A stretch of 64,000 nt of DNA from NCBI RefSeq assembly GCF_000315625.1, contig NW_005434618.1, positions 145,038-209,037 of the forward strand, written 5' to 3'. The DNA is from Guillardia theta CCMP2712 (taxonomy: Eukaryota > Cryptophyceae > Pyrenomonadales > Geminigeraceae). Positions 33,745 to 48,700 of this stretch are shown here, piece by piece; the stretch's first letter is position 1, and each line of letters begins with the position of its first letter. The position numbers and the translations under genes were made by a program. The notes under the pieces are model-generated. The model was not told where the DNA came from and did not search any database. It was given only the letters and a program-made list of their open reading frames with translations.

Positions 33745-35891
33745 TCATTCACAAAATGTGAGTTTTCTAATGATGTATCGACCTTCATCTTTCCCCAGTG
33801 CTCCCTGCAGCAACGTAGGCTCACTCGCTTCGTCTTCTATGATCATCTCCGTCATGAGCTTATTTGGAATGAGGATGAAAGTGAGGGGGATAGCTAAAAG
33901 CGGGAGCAAACAATGTGAAATTCCCACTAGCCAGCCAAGATTGTCAAAGTTGCATGGAGCCTCCGTCTTGACACCTGCGAACTGCGTACTAAAATCATTA
34001 TCACACCAAAAAAGAAGAAAAGAGGAACCTGTGTCGCATAAAGCCCAATTTGATTGGATACAACCCCCCCAAAATTTTGAAAACCAGCCAACAATGCATA
34101 GGTCGTTGATTCAAGTCCCTTCGGGACAAGCTTTGAAGTCAAAACCACAGCTGGCATGAGTGCAAACATCATCACTGCAGGACCAATCACTGCATCCCCA
34201 AACATGTAGAACCATTTGTCGGGAATTCCCCAAGCAATATTGAGGCGATTGATTATAATCAAGTCCGATGCTGATGCAACACATTGCAATACTGTTGTAA
34301 CCCAGAAGAGTGTACGGAAAGTCCATCCGCTCATAAAATTTTGAAAGATCACAACTCCAACCCATCCAGTGAAGGCTCCCACGATTGACGTGTACGTGTT
34401 GTAATAGGTGTAGTCGAAAGCAGGTCCACCTGGAACACATTGCTCGTCGGCTGTAAACCAAAAATCTTGAGCTCCGCTAATGTTCAGATACAAAACAGAA
34501 GCCATGAACATGTAAAAGTTGCACTTGGCCAGTTGCCTGGGTAGCCAAAGAAAAGCGAGTACACTAAGAAAGACAGAGCAGGAGATCGCATAGACCATTT
34601 GCCAAAAGTGCTCTTCAAAAAAGAAAATATCGATGGCAGCATTTCCGAGCGCAACGGCTGCCATGATGATGCAAAAAGCAACAATGTAGGGATAAGTCTT
34701 GATAAGCTCCATGTCAATCCCTTCCTTCTCAGGTGCCACTCTCTGATCAATCAAAGTCAGGGAAAGAAAAGTGAGAGGAAACAAGGAACCTCGTCAGCCA
34801 AATATCCCAATGAGGTCGGGATGATGATGCTAACCGCAAGGGGCAACAAAACCCAGAAGAGAACCTTGTACACAATAAGTTGCTTGTCAGTCCCAAAAAT
34901 CGTATCTCTCACAAAGTTTAACCTTAGGGTCGTAGTGGTCAGCCACAGGACCCACGAACATAGCTGCCACCAAACTACCGATCTGGAAGCAGCCCCACAC
35001 ATAGCTGACCATGGTCGAGCCTGTTTTGGGTTTTGTTTGCATCAGTTCGGCATACTTTCCTTCGCAAAGAAGGTCTGAGGTCGCTATCTCCAAATTGACT
35101 GAAAAAAGCAAGATAGCAGAAAGTGCTGCTGATGTTACAGGGAAAGTCGCCAATGCAAAGAGGCCGATCGAACCGATTACTGCTGCCACCAGAATATAAC
35201 TCGCCTTGTGATACCCGAAGAGCGGGTAAGCATCAGCCAAAACCCCAATGGAACCCTTGATCGCCCATGGCGTTGATGAAATCACCATCATTGTCTGGCA
35301 TGCACTACCATCGATTTTTAGAGTTTTTTTGCAATATGATAACTTGACAAGTCCCAGCACAGACAACATCAATCCCTTGACCAGCAAGTACATCACAGTC
35401 ATCTGGATTGCAAATCTCCATCCAAAATTTTTGGTGAATCTTGAAAAAAAGTTTTCCCCAGACCTGCTCATCTGTTACCAGAATTTGTTAGCCTGACATA
35501 TTCATACCTTAGAGGATAAACAAGATAATCTGTAAATGTAGCATCTTCGGGTAGTTTATATTCATCATCTTCGTCGTCATCTCCTTTGACAGGCTGTTGA
35601 AATCAAGTCATTGAGATTAGTACATTCTTGATTTAAGATCTCATACAATACACTTTCAACCATATTGATTCCCACCCTATATAAAATCCAATGCTTCCAC
35701 AAGGTTCGAAACACCAAAAAATACATCTTCTTGTTCCGTACTTCCGCAACTATTTTCGAGGTTTACTTTGAGGACCTCCGTTTATCTTTCATTGAATTCA
35801 CCTCTTCAAGTATCTCCGTTAAACTAACCTTTCATTATCTGCTCCTCTCTCATAGTCTTACCTCGTAGTAAGCTTCGGCGCTGGATGCCAT
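33745..35891 (-). CDS. BT1-family (folate-biopterin type) membrane transporter
   Basis: Starts at 35891 with a short exon (MASSAEAYYE), then an acidic exon (KGDDDEDDEYKLPEDATF). A membrane core of about twelve helices follows, split by short introns. Family landmarks are QTMMVISSTPWAIKGSIGVL followed by ADAYPLFGYHKASY, ATSDLLCEGKYAELM, STMVSYVWGCFQIGSL, GPVADHYDPK, then DFWFTADEQCVPGGPAFDY and VIGPAVMMFALMPAVVLTSK. The second half reads GLESTTYALLAGFQNFGG. The C-terminus (LTFCE) stops at 33745. PWxIKxxxGxLxD...P.xGYxK plus (A/S)xxDxxxEGxYAE define BT1 transporters, related to folate/biopterin and pteridine carriers of kinetoplastids, cyanobacteria and plant plastids. The substrate here is inferred only. 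No plastid signal peptide is present, so a plasma-membrane or internal location is likely. Confidence 0.85.
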
Positions 35892-36795
35892 GGCGCCTCC
35901 GCCTTGAGAGAACGATCGTGGTCCTTTGGTTATTTTTGGCACCCCCACCCTATATACAAATGAATTTCCATGAAGACATACGCAGGTGTACGGTGAAAGG
36001 ATTAAAAAACTTTGAACTGTTGACAAGTCGAAAACAACATTTGCGAAGAGACACCGGTGCCGCAGTGCCGCCCAACTTGCGGCCTGAGTCAGTCCCCCCG
36101 GGCCCGGCGGGCCCGGGCCCGGCCGGCCCAGCCGCGCCCCGAACTTGCCCTGTGCGGCCGGGGCATCCGAGGACCGTCGGACCACGGTGACTGATGCCGG
36201 GCAGACTCGGAGTCAGGAGTACGCGTCCGAGTGCGGCCTGATCGGATATGGCCACTGCTATGGACTTCCCTAGGGACGGAGGGCCGTGAGCAGCGGCCAC
36301 CGATGATTGGCCCTGGCATTCACTGACACGGGCCGCCCGAGTCCTCAACGGCGTGCCGTAGTACGTTCTACGGTCCGACAAGTTCCGAGTTCGCCGCTCA
36401 CGCCGCCGCGGCCGGGTCCGGACCCAGCCTCCCGGGACTCCGGGAGTCGGGCCCAACCGGCCGGCGGCGCGGCGGCCTACTCAGCCTCAGCACGGCGTGG
36501 TCCTAACTAAAACGATAATGTAAAATCTGAGGCGGACCCGTAAATCATAGAACCGGCGGTTACTTTAGGGCCGAAGTTTTACTCAATGAATACGAGACCG
36601 GCCCTATCGGTTTTTTTGGCTCATCCTCCCCGCGCAGTCACGAAAAGCGCTGGGAATGGGCGCTGGACGAGATGCAGGAAGTAACGGAACGGTAAGGTGA
36701 GCAGCATTTAGATATGTAGGTCCGAATGACATTGTTCTTGTGAGTCAGGTTGGGGACAACATGACAAGCTTAAATTTCCTCCTATAGTGCAGGAT
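35892..36795. other. Intergenic region with a large GC-rich island
   Basis: About 36060-36530 is very GC-rich (CCCGGGCCCGG and CCGCGGCCGG words) with fairly sharp borders. It lies between the start of the BT1 gene and the start of the giant IPT gene, which are divergent. All frames give Pro/Arg/Gly-rich text and no homologous domain is seen. The last 260 bp (36531-36795) have normal composition and probably contain the promoter of the giant gene. Confidence 0.6.
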
Positions 36796-39700
36796 ATGAT
36801 GCCAAAGCTTGAAATAATCTGCAGGATTCTGATTTTACTCATAGCGTGTGGATTTCGAGGTAAGGTCCCCTTCTGTGTTTTATCAGTAACACTTTATTGC
36901 AGAACTAAGTTGTGTAAATGTTTTCAATATCAATCCTTCAAAGGGGCCACAAACGGGAGGTACTGAAGTGACAATATCTGGGTCTGACTTCCACAGGGGA
37001 AAAACGAGCTGTAGGTTCGGAAGTGGAACAAGTACTGAAACAGCATTATTCTTTAGTGATAGCAAGATATCTTGTGTCAGTCCTCCTTCGGCAGATCTTG
37101 GAGCCGTTTCATTAGAGGTTTCAATTGATAGTTCAGCATCCTTGGACTCGTTTACAAACAGCGGAGTATTCTTTTTCTATCAAGGTAAGATGATTAAACA
37201 TGTTCGTTTGCGATCATGACACCAATGTCTCAGCTTTCCCATCTGTGAACAGTCTTCAACCTTCTGCTGGTCCGCAATTGGGAGGAACTCAAATCACTTT
37301 GAAAGGGGATGGATTTGAGAATGACCAGGATTCCTTCTGCCGATTTTTGCTCGCGGAGAACAATTACATAGCAGTCCCAACCAGATGGCTTGGTCCATCA
37401 GAGATCATTTGTACTTCTCCAACTTCGGATAATGTTGGACTTGTAACCATAGATGTCACAAACAATGCTTTGGACTTTTCTGTAACGAGCGTTTTTTTCG
37501 CTTACAGACTTCCAGAAAGTATTGGTTTCATTGTTCCTTCTCTGGGACCTATCTTGGGTGGGACAAACATATCTGTATATGGACGGAACTTCGTGAATTC
37601 GGATTCCTTAGCTTGTAAATTTGGAAATATCATAGCAAAAGCCAACTTCGTAAATGAATCATGTATCATTTGTTTTTCTCCATCTCTCTCAGAGGGGATC
37701 TGGATTGTTGAGGTTTCGAACAATTTGGTGGATTTCTCGAACAATTTGGTGGATTTCAAGGTTTATGCTTTGATTGACATAGAAGAAATCTATCCTCTTG
37801 CACTTGACCGTTCGATCAAGGATTTGAAAATAGTTTCTTCTCCTTTCATTCCTCCGTTGGATTTTGTACAGTGCAAATTTGATTCGTACATTGTGAATGG
37901 AACGTTCTCTGGCACCTTCTGCATTTCATATGTGGGGTCAATTTGTAATCTGTCAGGGTTTGTATCCATTGTTTGTCCAGTTCCTTATAGTCAACTTATG
38001 GCAACGAGAATACAGCTGGAATATTCCTTGGATGGTCACACGTTCCTTCCTACAGGAGTAAGTCTTGCAGTGCGAGAAGTGACGAATGGCACCTTGTATA
38101 TACAGCCCACGTTTGCGTTTCAGAGGTATGCTCCTTTTTGACATTTAGGTTTCTGACATTTCATTAGTGGCATTCCGGTGACCATCAGTGGGATATCTGG
38201 CTTAGTTTTCCCACCGACTTCATGCAAATTTGGCAACGCTATTTCTCCTGTCGTTCGATACATGAATTCTGATGAAATTGTTTGTATTGCTCCTGATTGC
38301 TATCACACAGAATGCATGGCTGGAGTGCAAGTCTATGTACAATTACCGTTTGAATCCAATCATATTTTGGTGTTGGAATCCTTTTATTACATCTCCGAGC
38401 CACTCATCATATCCGTGCTTCCTTCAGAGGGACCAGATGCAGGTTCTAGTGAAGTCCTTCTGTACGGGATGGGATTTCCGGCATACGAAGGAGGAGGTTG
38501 CTACTTCAACAACACATTCGTAAAAGCTGTGATGCAGTCCAGTTCGTTGTGGAAATGTATTTCTCCTCCAATGGCACCAGGGCAGATTGAACTTTCAGTA
38601 GGGTTTGATTTTATGAAAAGCGTCGAAGGCTCAACAGAATTTCACTACTATAGATCTCCAATCATATTGGAAGCAGCGCCTAGTACAGGTCCAACGACAG
38701 GTTCAACAATTGTATCAATTTCAGGGTCAGATTTCTATTTCTCGTATCATTTGAAGTGTAAATTCAATGGCGCAGAAATTGAAGCTACATGGATATCGAA
38801 CTCATTGCTGAAATGCCAATCAATACCTTCTAAAAGGCCTGGAATTGTCCAGATTCAAGTTTCATTCAATGGATACGATTACTTGACGAATGAAATGTCC
38901 TTCTTATATTTTCAAACACTGAATTTGATGAAAGTGATACCATCTGTTGGCATCGAGGGGATGGAATCAACGATTACTCTTGTCGGGCAGGCCTTCAGCT
39001 CCTCTCTGTTTTTGTCTTGCAAATTTGTTCAAGGTGCCAAAACATTGTATTCAAGGGCTATGGTAATATCATATTCACTTTGTGTCTGTAAGGTTCCACA
39101 ATATCCTCCTGGGATGATCAATCTTGCACTTTCGAGCAATTTTGCAGACTTAGCAAGCAGTAGCCTTCTGTTCCACGTTTTTGGACTACTGGAAATACAA
39201 TCAATCTATCCCACGATCATTGCATCCGAGGGTGGAAGTTCAATCACTGTCTTTGGTTCGAATTACGACCGTAACATTTCTTGTTGCATGTTTGAGGTTT
39301 TTCGTCAAACCGCAAATATCTTGTCTTCGTCTATGGTCGTGTGTGCAGCTCCGACCACTTGGCCAGGAAAGATTTCAGTATCTCTGTCTCATAACTGCAA
39401 AGACATCGCTAGCTATCAGTACACTGTTCAAGCAATACGGAGTCCACAAATCATCAGTCTTAAGCCGACTTTAGGACCGGTCCAAGGAGGAATCTCCATT
39501 TCGATCTCTGGAATCTATTTCGATTCCTTTTCTGTTTGCTGCTTTGAAAGGTCTTGCAATCCAATCACTTTCTTAACTTCCAGCTTTCTCAATTGCTTAT
39601 CTGTTCCGAGCTCTCCAGGGAGTATTCAGGTCTTCATAAACACAAGCAACATCATTTCCAACAGTTTCCTTTTTGTTGCATTTGTCGAACCTCAAATTGT

Positions 39701-42700
39701 GAATGTTATTCCAACGTTAGGAATTCCTTCTACTGCTCTGCATGTCACCTTGACTGGAAACGAATTCCAAGAATCACGAACTTCTGTTTGCAAGTTTGGG
39801 TGTTGCACGTCACTTGTTGCCAAGATTTTATCGTCCAGTCAGGCTATATGTTCTATACCTCCATTGGCGTCTGGCGAATACGCTGTTGAATACACGAATG
39901 ATGGTATACATTTCAGCCAAAGTGGGTTTCTCTTCATGATTTTGAAACCACCATATCTGACAAGTGTCAGCCCGACATTTTCTTTTACGTCTCAAAGTGT
40001 CATGGTGTCAATGATTGGAATAAATTTTGTTCCTGACATCTTCAGTTGTAGATTTGGAAACAAGGATGTCATGGAAGCAAATTTTCTCTCTTCTAGCAAA
40101 TTACTTTGTATCAGCCCAATCGTACATGTTCCACAATCGATCTATGTAAGCCTTTTAGTCTATAATTCCTCGACTATTCATGGTCAAAGTAGTTTTGAAT
40201 TCATGTGCAATCCTGCTCAAATTTCGATCAGACTCAACGGAGCATCACAAATTATTTCACTAGTGGGGCAACATTTTGAAAAAGATAGAGTTTTCTGTCA
40301 ATTCAATTCTCTGGATGTTCAATCTGAATTTGTTTCCAGCAACCTTGTGTTATGCCAAGTACCAGGGAACACTGTCGGGGATGCCGTCTTATCGGTAACC
40401 TCGAAAGGGAATTGTTTGGGAGCCGAAATTCTCCATATAGATGCACCTCAAATTGTATCTTTAATGCCATCCGTATCGCCGTTGTCTGGTCAAAGGAACA
40501 TTACTGTTACGGGGTTTAGATTTCACTCTCAGAATTCCCGAATGTGTCTCTTTGGAAAATTGTCATCTCCAGCTGAAGTGTTGACTTCCTCTTTGATCTT
40601 CTGTACAACCCCAGCGCATTCCCAAGGCTTGTATGATTTCCAATTGTTCGATCGAAAAAATGCATCGTCTAACAAACTTTCGATCTTATATACTGATGTA
40701 GAGGAAATTTTTGAAATCCAGCCTTCAATTTCTTTGCTGTCTGGAGGAAGTTTGATTACTCTGTTTGGAGCAACAATCCCAGTCTACACATGTCATTTTC
40801 AAAGTCTGGCATCAAATGCCTCATTCCTTGATGATGAAAACTTTGTCGTGTGCGTGTCTCCTGCAAGCAAATTGACAGGGTCGGTAACCCTTTCCATATC
40901 TGCTGGGACTGGGCCTGAAGAAAAATCATTTGCGTTTTGGTATATCAGCCCAATTCAATTAAGCAAAGTCAATCCAATCAGCAGTCCTGTCCAGGGTGGT
41001 CAAATTGTGAGCATTTATGGAGATTTTGCTCCAATATTGAATTTACAATTCAGTTGTGTGATTGATTCTATTGAAATTGTCGCAGAGAGGCTCTCTAATT
41101 CTTGTATTATTTGCAGTACACCCTCCCATACTCCGGGATTGGTCAATGCTGAGATAGTGGTTCAAAACAACGTCAGTATTGCAGCATTCTTCTTGAAGTT
41201 TTACGAACCATTTTATGTAGACGACTTTTCCCCCAAATTCGGAACAACTTATGGAGGGTTGAGAATCAGTATTCGAGGCGTGTTTGATTCTGCCGAGTGC
41301 TATTGCTTGTTTGGTGCTGGCCCCATTGTCCAATGCAGCACGGTGGAGAAAGCTGTTGCAGAGTGTATTACACCTCCCAGTTCCGAACAAAACATCACAA
41401 TCAGAATTTCTCCTGACAGAGTTGCTTGGACTATCGTGGGAATTTTTCAATTTGTGGACTTCGGGCAAGATGCTTCTATTCATCCTTCTGTTGGATATTG
41501 CACTGGAAACACACAAATACAAATACGCTTATCAAATCGATTTGACAACATTTCAGACTTGAGTGTCTACTGTTCATTTCCCCGTATTGCAGTTGTAGAG
41601 AAAGGCAAATTCAGCTCTCAATCATTGGTGACATGTTCAATTCCAGGTCCTTTCATTGGGAAACAAAATTTCAATGTTTTCAGCGAGAGATTCAACTTCA
41701 ACAAAACTTTTTCATGCCTTCCACTCCCAAGAGTGACGCACATTCGACCCTCGACAGGTTCAACGAATGGAATGACACAGATATATTTACGCGGTGAAAA
41801 TTTTGTAGATGGAATGTCATGCCGATTTGGAGATGTTGGGACGGTGAATGCAACTTGGATAGACGATTTGACGATTGCTTGTATTTCTCCACCCTCCATG
41901 ACATTCGCGATCGTTCAGATTCAAGTAGGTCATCCTTCGCTACTTCTACATCCTACGTCAAATGGACAGATCTCAATTTTTGTGTATGAACCTGAAGCTT
42001 TGCTAGATTCTGTATTCCCTCGCTTCATTGCTGTGTCTCCACGCAGCACCGCAATCACCATGGTTGGAAGTAACTTTGCAGCCAGGGACGAACTTTCATG
42101 CATTATACGAAACCAAGAAAAAATTAACGCGATGTATATTTCTTCAAGTTTGGCGGTTTGTTTAGTTTCAAGCATGAAAGAAAATTCTATCAATGTTCAA
42201 GTCAGCAATAACGGAGTTGATACAAGTTCTCCTTTTGTTCTATACTCCTTGTCCAATCCATATGGCAAGGTGTTCATCAACCCAAGTCAGGGAAGCACTG
42301 AAGGTGGTACAGATATTGAAGTCAGCTTTCTCTTCACTGTTGAAAATTCCACTCATTTGTTTTGTATGATTGACCAGGTGATACTTCCCCTTAATTTTGC
42401 ATCCACAAGCACAGCGATTTGCAAGAGTCCTGCTCACTTTCAACCAGGACAAGTTGAGCTCAAGATAGTGGATGATGGAGGGTTTATATTTCATTCATCC
42501 TATTATGAATACTTGACGACTCCTGCGATCAATGAAATCCTCCCAAAGATTGTGTCCGTAAGAGGTGGTCAGGTGATCACAGTGTATGGTCAACACTTTG
42601 TCCCACAGCTATTATGTCAGGTAGGCAACTTTTCCATTGCAACATTCTTTGAGACATCGACAAAAGTAGCGTGTACAACTCCTTCTGCTTCAACTCCCGG

Positions 42701-45700
42701 ATTTTCTACTCTTTATTTGCTAATGGAAAAAGATAGCAATTATTTCAAGGCCAATTCACCATTTCAGTACTCGCAAGATGCTAGTATATTTCGGGTGAAG
42801 TCTAGCTCGAATCCTATCGGCACATTTGCTTCAACATTCACGGTTGTTGGAAGGAACTTCAGAGATAATGACAACCTCAACTGTGTCCTGGGCGGACATA
42901 GTAAAACTCAAGCTCGACTTTTGACCTCTTCATTAGTTTTGTGTCAAAGTGACCAGCCTCGTCTATCTAGCATGGTCTTGGTGTCTTTGGAAGGAATTCC
43001 TCTCGATCCCAAGTTCCAGTGGTGTAGCATGACTGTGAGCAGGAGGAGATCAATAACGCCTATAGGGCCATCTTGCGGACCAGTGTCAGGTGGAACTTAT
43101 ATCGAGTTCGACATGCCCAACTTGACAAACGAAGAGAGAGTTCTCTGTTTTTTCGGCGATCGAGATTCTCCAGCGATCGTTGTTCCCCCTAGCACGTTCT
43201 TCTGCAGATCTCCTCAATACGAGGACTCTTCATTTGTTTCGCTTCAAGTGTTCTCAAGTGCTGATAAGACAGTTTTTGAAAAGATCACCTTCGAATTCTA
43301 CCCAGACCCTTTCGTATACTACCTTCTACCGTCATTTGGACCTTCAAATAGGCACATGCAGATAACTGTTATCGGCAAGAATTTTCGGCCAAAGTTTTCA
43401 TGCTCCTTTGGGAAGAGTCTCTCTTCTCAAAAACATCTTTTTCAGTCTTCCTCCAGTATTATTTGCTTTATGGAAAAGGCAAATACAAATTCTTTTGCGA
43501 TTGAAATCAGTCTCAATGGACGTGACTTCACATCAAACAACAACATGTTTGTTTCTATTGATTTGTGTCAATTGTTTTCCGTCTCAGACCTTATAAGCTT
43601 GGACGGTTCTAGGCAGATGATTATTGTTGGACAAAACTTCACTAAGAATACTGAGATGGATTGCATTCTTGGAAAGAACATTTTTACCAAAGCAGAAGTG
43701 CTTAGTTCTTCTCTAATCAAGTGCAGCGCGGCAGGGTTGCCTGTTGGGAATTTTTCTGTAGCTTTGTCATACAAAGGATTCATCTTGAGCTCTAATTCAC
43801 TCAGATACGAATCTACCTTGAAAATGTTGAAGCTTGAAAGGCTCTATCCAAGCCATGGTCCCGTGAATGGTGGAACTCGCATTTACCTGTATTTGGGAGT
43901 GGGAGAATGTCTTACAAATTTGCAAGTTCAATTTATGTCCAACCAGATTCGATGCAAATGCGTGAATAGAACGGTTGCAGAATGTCTAGCTCCTCCTTCG
44001 CTGCGTGCAGGGATTATGAATCTGACCCTATTTTCCGAAAAGCATGATTTGTTTCTGCAAAATGCATTTACATACTACGCAGAACCCATTTTAAAAGCAA
44101 TAATCCCATCATCTGGATTGCCAAACTCACCAAACCTCATACAAGTGTATGGATCTGGCTTTCATGGTTCTGATATAGCACTTAAAGTGGGAGATATTAT
44201 GTTCAACAATTCCTACATCAAAATGATATCGTCTACAATGTTGGATTGCTCATTACCGGGATTTTCAGGGAAATTTCTCGAATCATACCCAGTGAGGATC
44301 AGTTTGAATGGCGGATCAGATTTTTCTACACAATTCATGACATACTCTTTATTGCCTTCTCCTGTGATTCACTCAGTAGTTCCTCAAATGGTTGAAGCAG
44401 TCAGTGACTCGTATTCAACCTCAATAACTTTGCAAGGAGCTGGTTTTGTTCGTGAAATTTCGTATTCCTGTGTTTTTCGAGGCCGAATTCGGACAAAAGG
44501 TTTATTTGTCAGCTATCATGCTATCCGTTGTGGAATTCCTCGTGACATAAATGGAGTTGTCTCCGTGGGGCTGGCAGTAGCGCACAGCCACGTACTGATC
44601 GGCGAATCTCGCCTCACAATTCTCAGGCAAGTCGATCGAATTTCAATTTCTCCTTCCTTCGGTCCGATCGGTGGAGGAACGGTCATTTACGTTCTTGGAT
44701 TTGGCATCTATCCTTCTTACTCAAAGCTCAGAATAAGAATTGGCAACCAAATTGTCCAAATGGATAAAAATTTCTCTTTTGTTTCTCCAGCAGTTCAGGG
44801 GCCAGGAAGGGTACAAATAGAGATTGTGCATTCGATTACTACTTCTTATGCAATAATGGATTATGATTATATTTTGAATCCTTCTATTGCAAAAGTCCTC
44901 CCAGACTTCAATTTTGTCAATCAACGGTCTGCGGTACAATTGATTGGGGAAAACTTCATCGATTCTCCTTCTACAATTTGTAAGTTTTGTGATTTTGAAA
45001 TTGTTGAAAAAGATCTGCAATTTCATTCCTCTTCTCTTATCATCTGTATTGCTCCTCGGCTGTCTTCGCCTGATATTTGTCCTATCACGATCAGTTTCGA
45101 TGGTGGCTTTAATTTCTTGGCACAAGCCAATGTTTTTAAAATTTTGCCTTTGCCACATGTGTTGAAAATACGCCCGAAATATGCGTTCGGCGACAGCACA
45201 CAATTGGTAACAATATTTGGAATGCATTTTCCATCCACGCATAACATCGAATGTTTGTATGGACAAAATGATTCAACTCGTGGAATTCATTACTCATCAT
45301 CCACCGTGATTTGCTATCTTCCAACTTCTTCTCCAGAAAATGTTCAGATATCCTTAATCTTTGATAGCGTCAAATTTACAGACAGGAAGTTGGTGATTGG
45401 TACTCTGAGTCGTGCATCGTTTACTATCAATCCTTCGAGTGGTCCAATTAACGGAGGAACGGTCATAACGATATTCCCGAGGTATTCCTGGATCTCAAAT
45501 TTCTTGAAATTTTGTGTTTTGAACAACCAGCTTATTTCGATATCAGAGGTCAACATGAAGTTCCAATGCATAAGTCCGTACAGCCTCTATCCAGGTGTAA
45601 CCACCCTACATGTCTGCAGCCAACGAAATAATTGCTTACAATACCAATATGAATTCCTTCCAGAGATTCAAATATTCAGCTTGCATCCAAGTTTTGGTAT

Positions 45701-48700
45701 GTGGGAACAATCGTGTTTGGTAACAATTGTAGGAAGTCATCTTGACATCAAGGGAATGAATATATTTGTAAATTCAAGGAGATTGAATACTTCCTCTCTC
45801 AAAGTAGTGACTTCATCGAAGATTCTTGGTGTCATCCCATCTTCACGAAATTTCGAGCAAACTAAGATTTCTGTTTACTCCACGGACATGGTCGAATTAC
45901 ATAGCTTCGCTTTTTCATACCAACAAGCAGCAATCATTGAACGAGTTTCTCCATCAATTGTCCAATCCTTTGAATCTAGTACGTTGACTGTCTATGGAAA
46001 CTTTTTCCACAACTCTAGAGAACTTCTCTGCGTTTTTGGATTTGGTCACAAAGTCGCAGCGCACTTCCTTACCTCCACCTTGGTCACATGTACTACCCAA
46101 CCTTTTGTGAACGGATGTGTATCCCTTCGGATGCAAAACGTCTTATATGACGTAAGCATGAAAGGTAAACAAGTCTGTTTTAGACAGAGATTAAAAGTTT
46201 TCAACATTCATCCTACAAGCAGCTGCTTCGCTGGCGGAACAAAGATATCAGTGCAGTTGAACAGCGCTTTTGAAGATTTTAACGGAATTCAATGCCACTT
46301 TGGAAGGTTGGTTTCGGAAGCTACTCTAGTGAATGGATCTACAATTGAATGTATAGCCCCATCTTCGCATCAATCATTCTCCGTCGATGTCAGACTTTCT
46401 AAAAATTCCTTATACCTAGATGGGCATTTCAAGTTTGAATACATCAGAGCACCTCAGATTTTTGGAATATATCCATCCTGGAGTACAACATTTGGAAGGA
46501 CGATTGTACAGGTCAATGGAAGATACTTTACAAAAGAAAGTATGGAAATTGCTCTTGGGAACACACTTCTTAACTCCAAGAGTCTTACTTTCCTTACTTC
46601 CACTGTCATCAAAATTGTTGTTCCAAGCAGCAACGGAACATTGGGAATAACCAGTCTCCAGATCTGTAACAAGTTTTGTCCAGATAGCAAAGAAATCACT
46701 GATTTTGAGTATGTTTCAGAGATCCAAATCACAGGGGTAATTCCGTCGTTCTCTGATGGGCAGGGACATGTTGTGACAATTCAAGGGAAAAATTTCAATA
46801 CAAAACTTGAATATTGTTGCAAGTTTGGTGCATCATTTGCAACGATAAGTAAAGTATTGACTGATTCAGTGATGACTTGTTATTTTCCGAGTATGAGTGA
46901 GGGTACTATGGTCAGGGTCCAGATCGGTCCAGCATGTCAGTTTGTGACAACAAGTCATCTATGGATCAGCGTAAATATTCCCGAGCTCTTGATTGACATT
47001 TTCCCCACTCTTGGACCAATGAAAGGTGGAACTCTCATTCACTTGGTGCTGCCTGAACCAAAAGTCTCGATTGATTTCAGTAAGGGCATATGCAGTTTTG
47101 GAAATCATTCCACTTCGATTGCAATTATCAAAAATATGCCTGTCTGTGGCTCAACTCCAGATGTGCTTACACCACAACGTAAAACCCTTGTTGCTGCGTT
47201 GTCTAACTCTAGGATGCGTTTGAGAGCCAAAACAGGTTTTCTTTTCTATGAAGACCCAAACATTTATTCCATTTATCCCTCCATCGTTAAAAGCCATGGT
47301 GGCCAGATTGTGAGCGTCTACGGCACTGGCTTTCGGCAAGGAGGGATTTCGTGTGGATTTGGCAGCGGCTTCTCCATAGCAGCTGGCCGATGGCAATCTT
47401 CTAGTCTAGTACTATGCTTCACCATACCCTCTAACCAAACTACAACAAGATCGCTGGAGATCAGCTTGAATGGAGGGTATGACTTCACTGATAGCGGTGC
47501 AGAGATACTATACGAGGACGGAGCTGTCTTGACAGGTGTGAGCCCTTCGAGAGCGATGAGCGATACGCCCAACCAGGTTGTCACCATTTCCGGAGACTCT
47601 TTCAAGCAAGGCTGTCGACATGTCTGTCACTTTGGAACAAGTGCAGAAACGCGTGCTGTATATCTCACGTCATCCAGCTTGGTATGCTCCGTGCCAAGGA
47701 GCAAGCCGAGCACTGTTTTGTTGACAGTAGCTCAGGATGGGTTGAAGAGTGAGGAAGGGGTTTGGTTTGTTTACGAGCATTATCATTCAGCTGACTTGAG
47801 CCCGAGCACTGGGTCATCCTTGGGGGGCACAGAAGTGACGGTTCGGAGCAACACGCTTCAAGACACCTATACGGAAGGAGGCTGTTGGTTTGGCAGTGCG
47901 TATGTGCCAGGACGCATCGTTGCTCGTAACAGTCTTGTCTGTGTCAGCCCACAGTACCTTGGCAACGACAAAGTGGTAGGGGTGAAGGTCATGCTGCACC
48001 GAGCGGAAGGAGGAGATGTGTACCTGGATACGAGTTTCGCATACAGGGTTCCGGCGTTGACTGATAGAGTTACTCCGACCGTGGGATCGAAGAACGGAGG
48101 TACTTCTGTGCTCGTTGTTGGATCCAACCTAGAGCCATCACATAGATGCCTGTTCGGCGGAGTTGAGGCAGCCCGTTCCCAGCTGATATCATCATCGGCT
48201 CTTGAGTGTTTTACACCTGCATCAAGCTTTGTTGGACGTGTTGTTGTACAAGTGAGCCTTGACGGCAGTATAGAAATGTCTGCCATGAAGCTGAGCTTCA
48301 CATATGCACCTGATGCAACGGTACACTTTGCGAACATGGGCTCGATGGTATATCAGAGTGTTGTGGTTCTGACTGGAGAGCACTTTCAGGACAGCAATTC
48401 ACTGACGTGCAAATTTGGTGGATCCAAATCAGTACTTGGTTTATATCAGACTTCAACCCTGGTGCAATGCTCTGTGCCGATGCTTGATACTGGCACATAT
48501 GCTGTCGGAATCAGTAACAATGGAGTAGATCGCGGAGTAGGTGCTGCAGTGGTCCAGTATAGGAATGCGATACAGATCTTTGATGTAACTCCTAGCCAGG
48601 GATCACTGTCAGGAGGAGGGCAGATCACTGTCCATGGAAGTGGTTTTCCTACACAAGATGGCCCCGCGTTGTGCTGGGTAGACCAGGTGTCTTCAGTTGC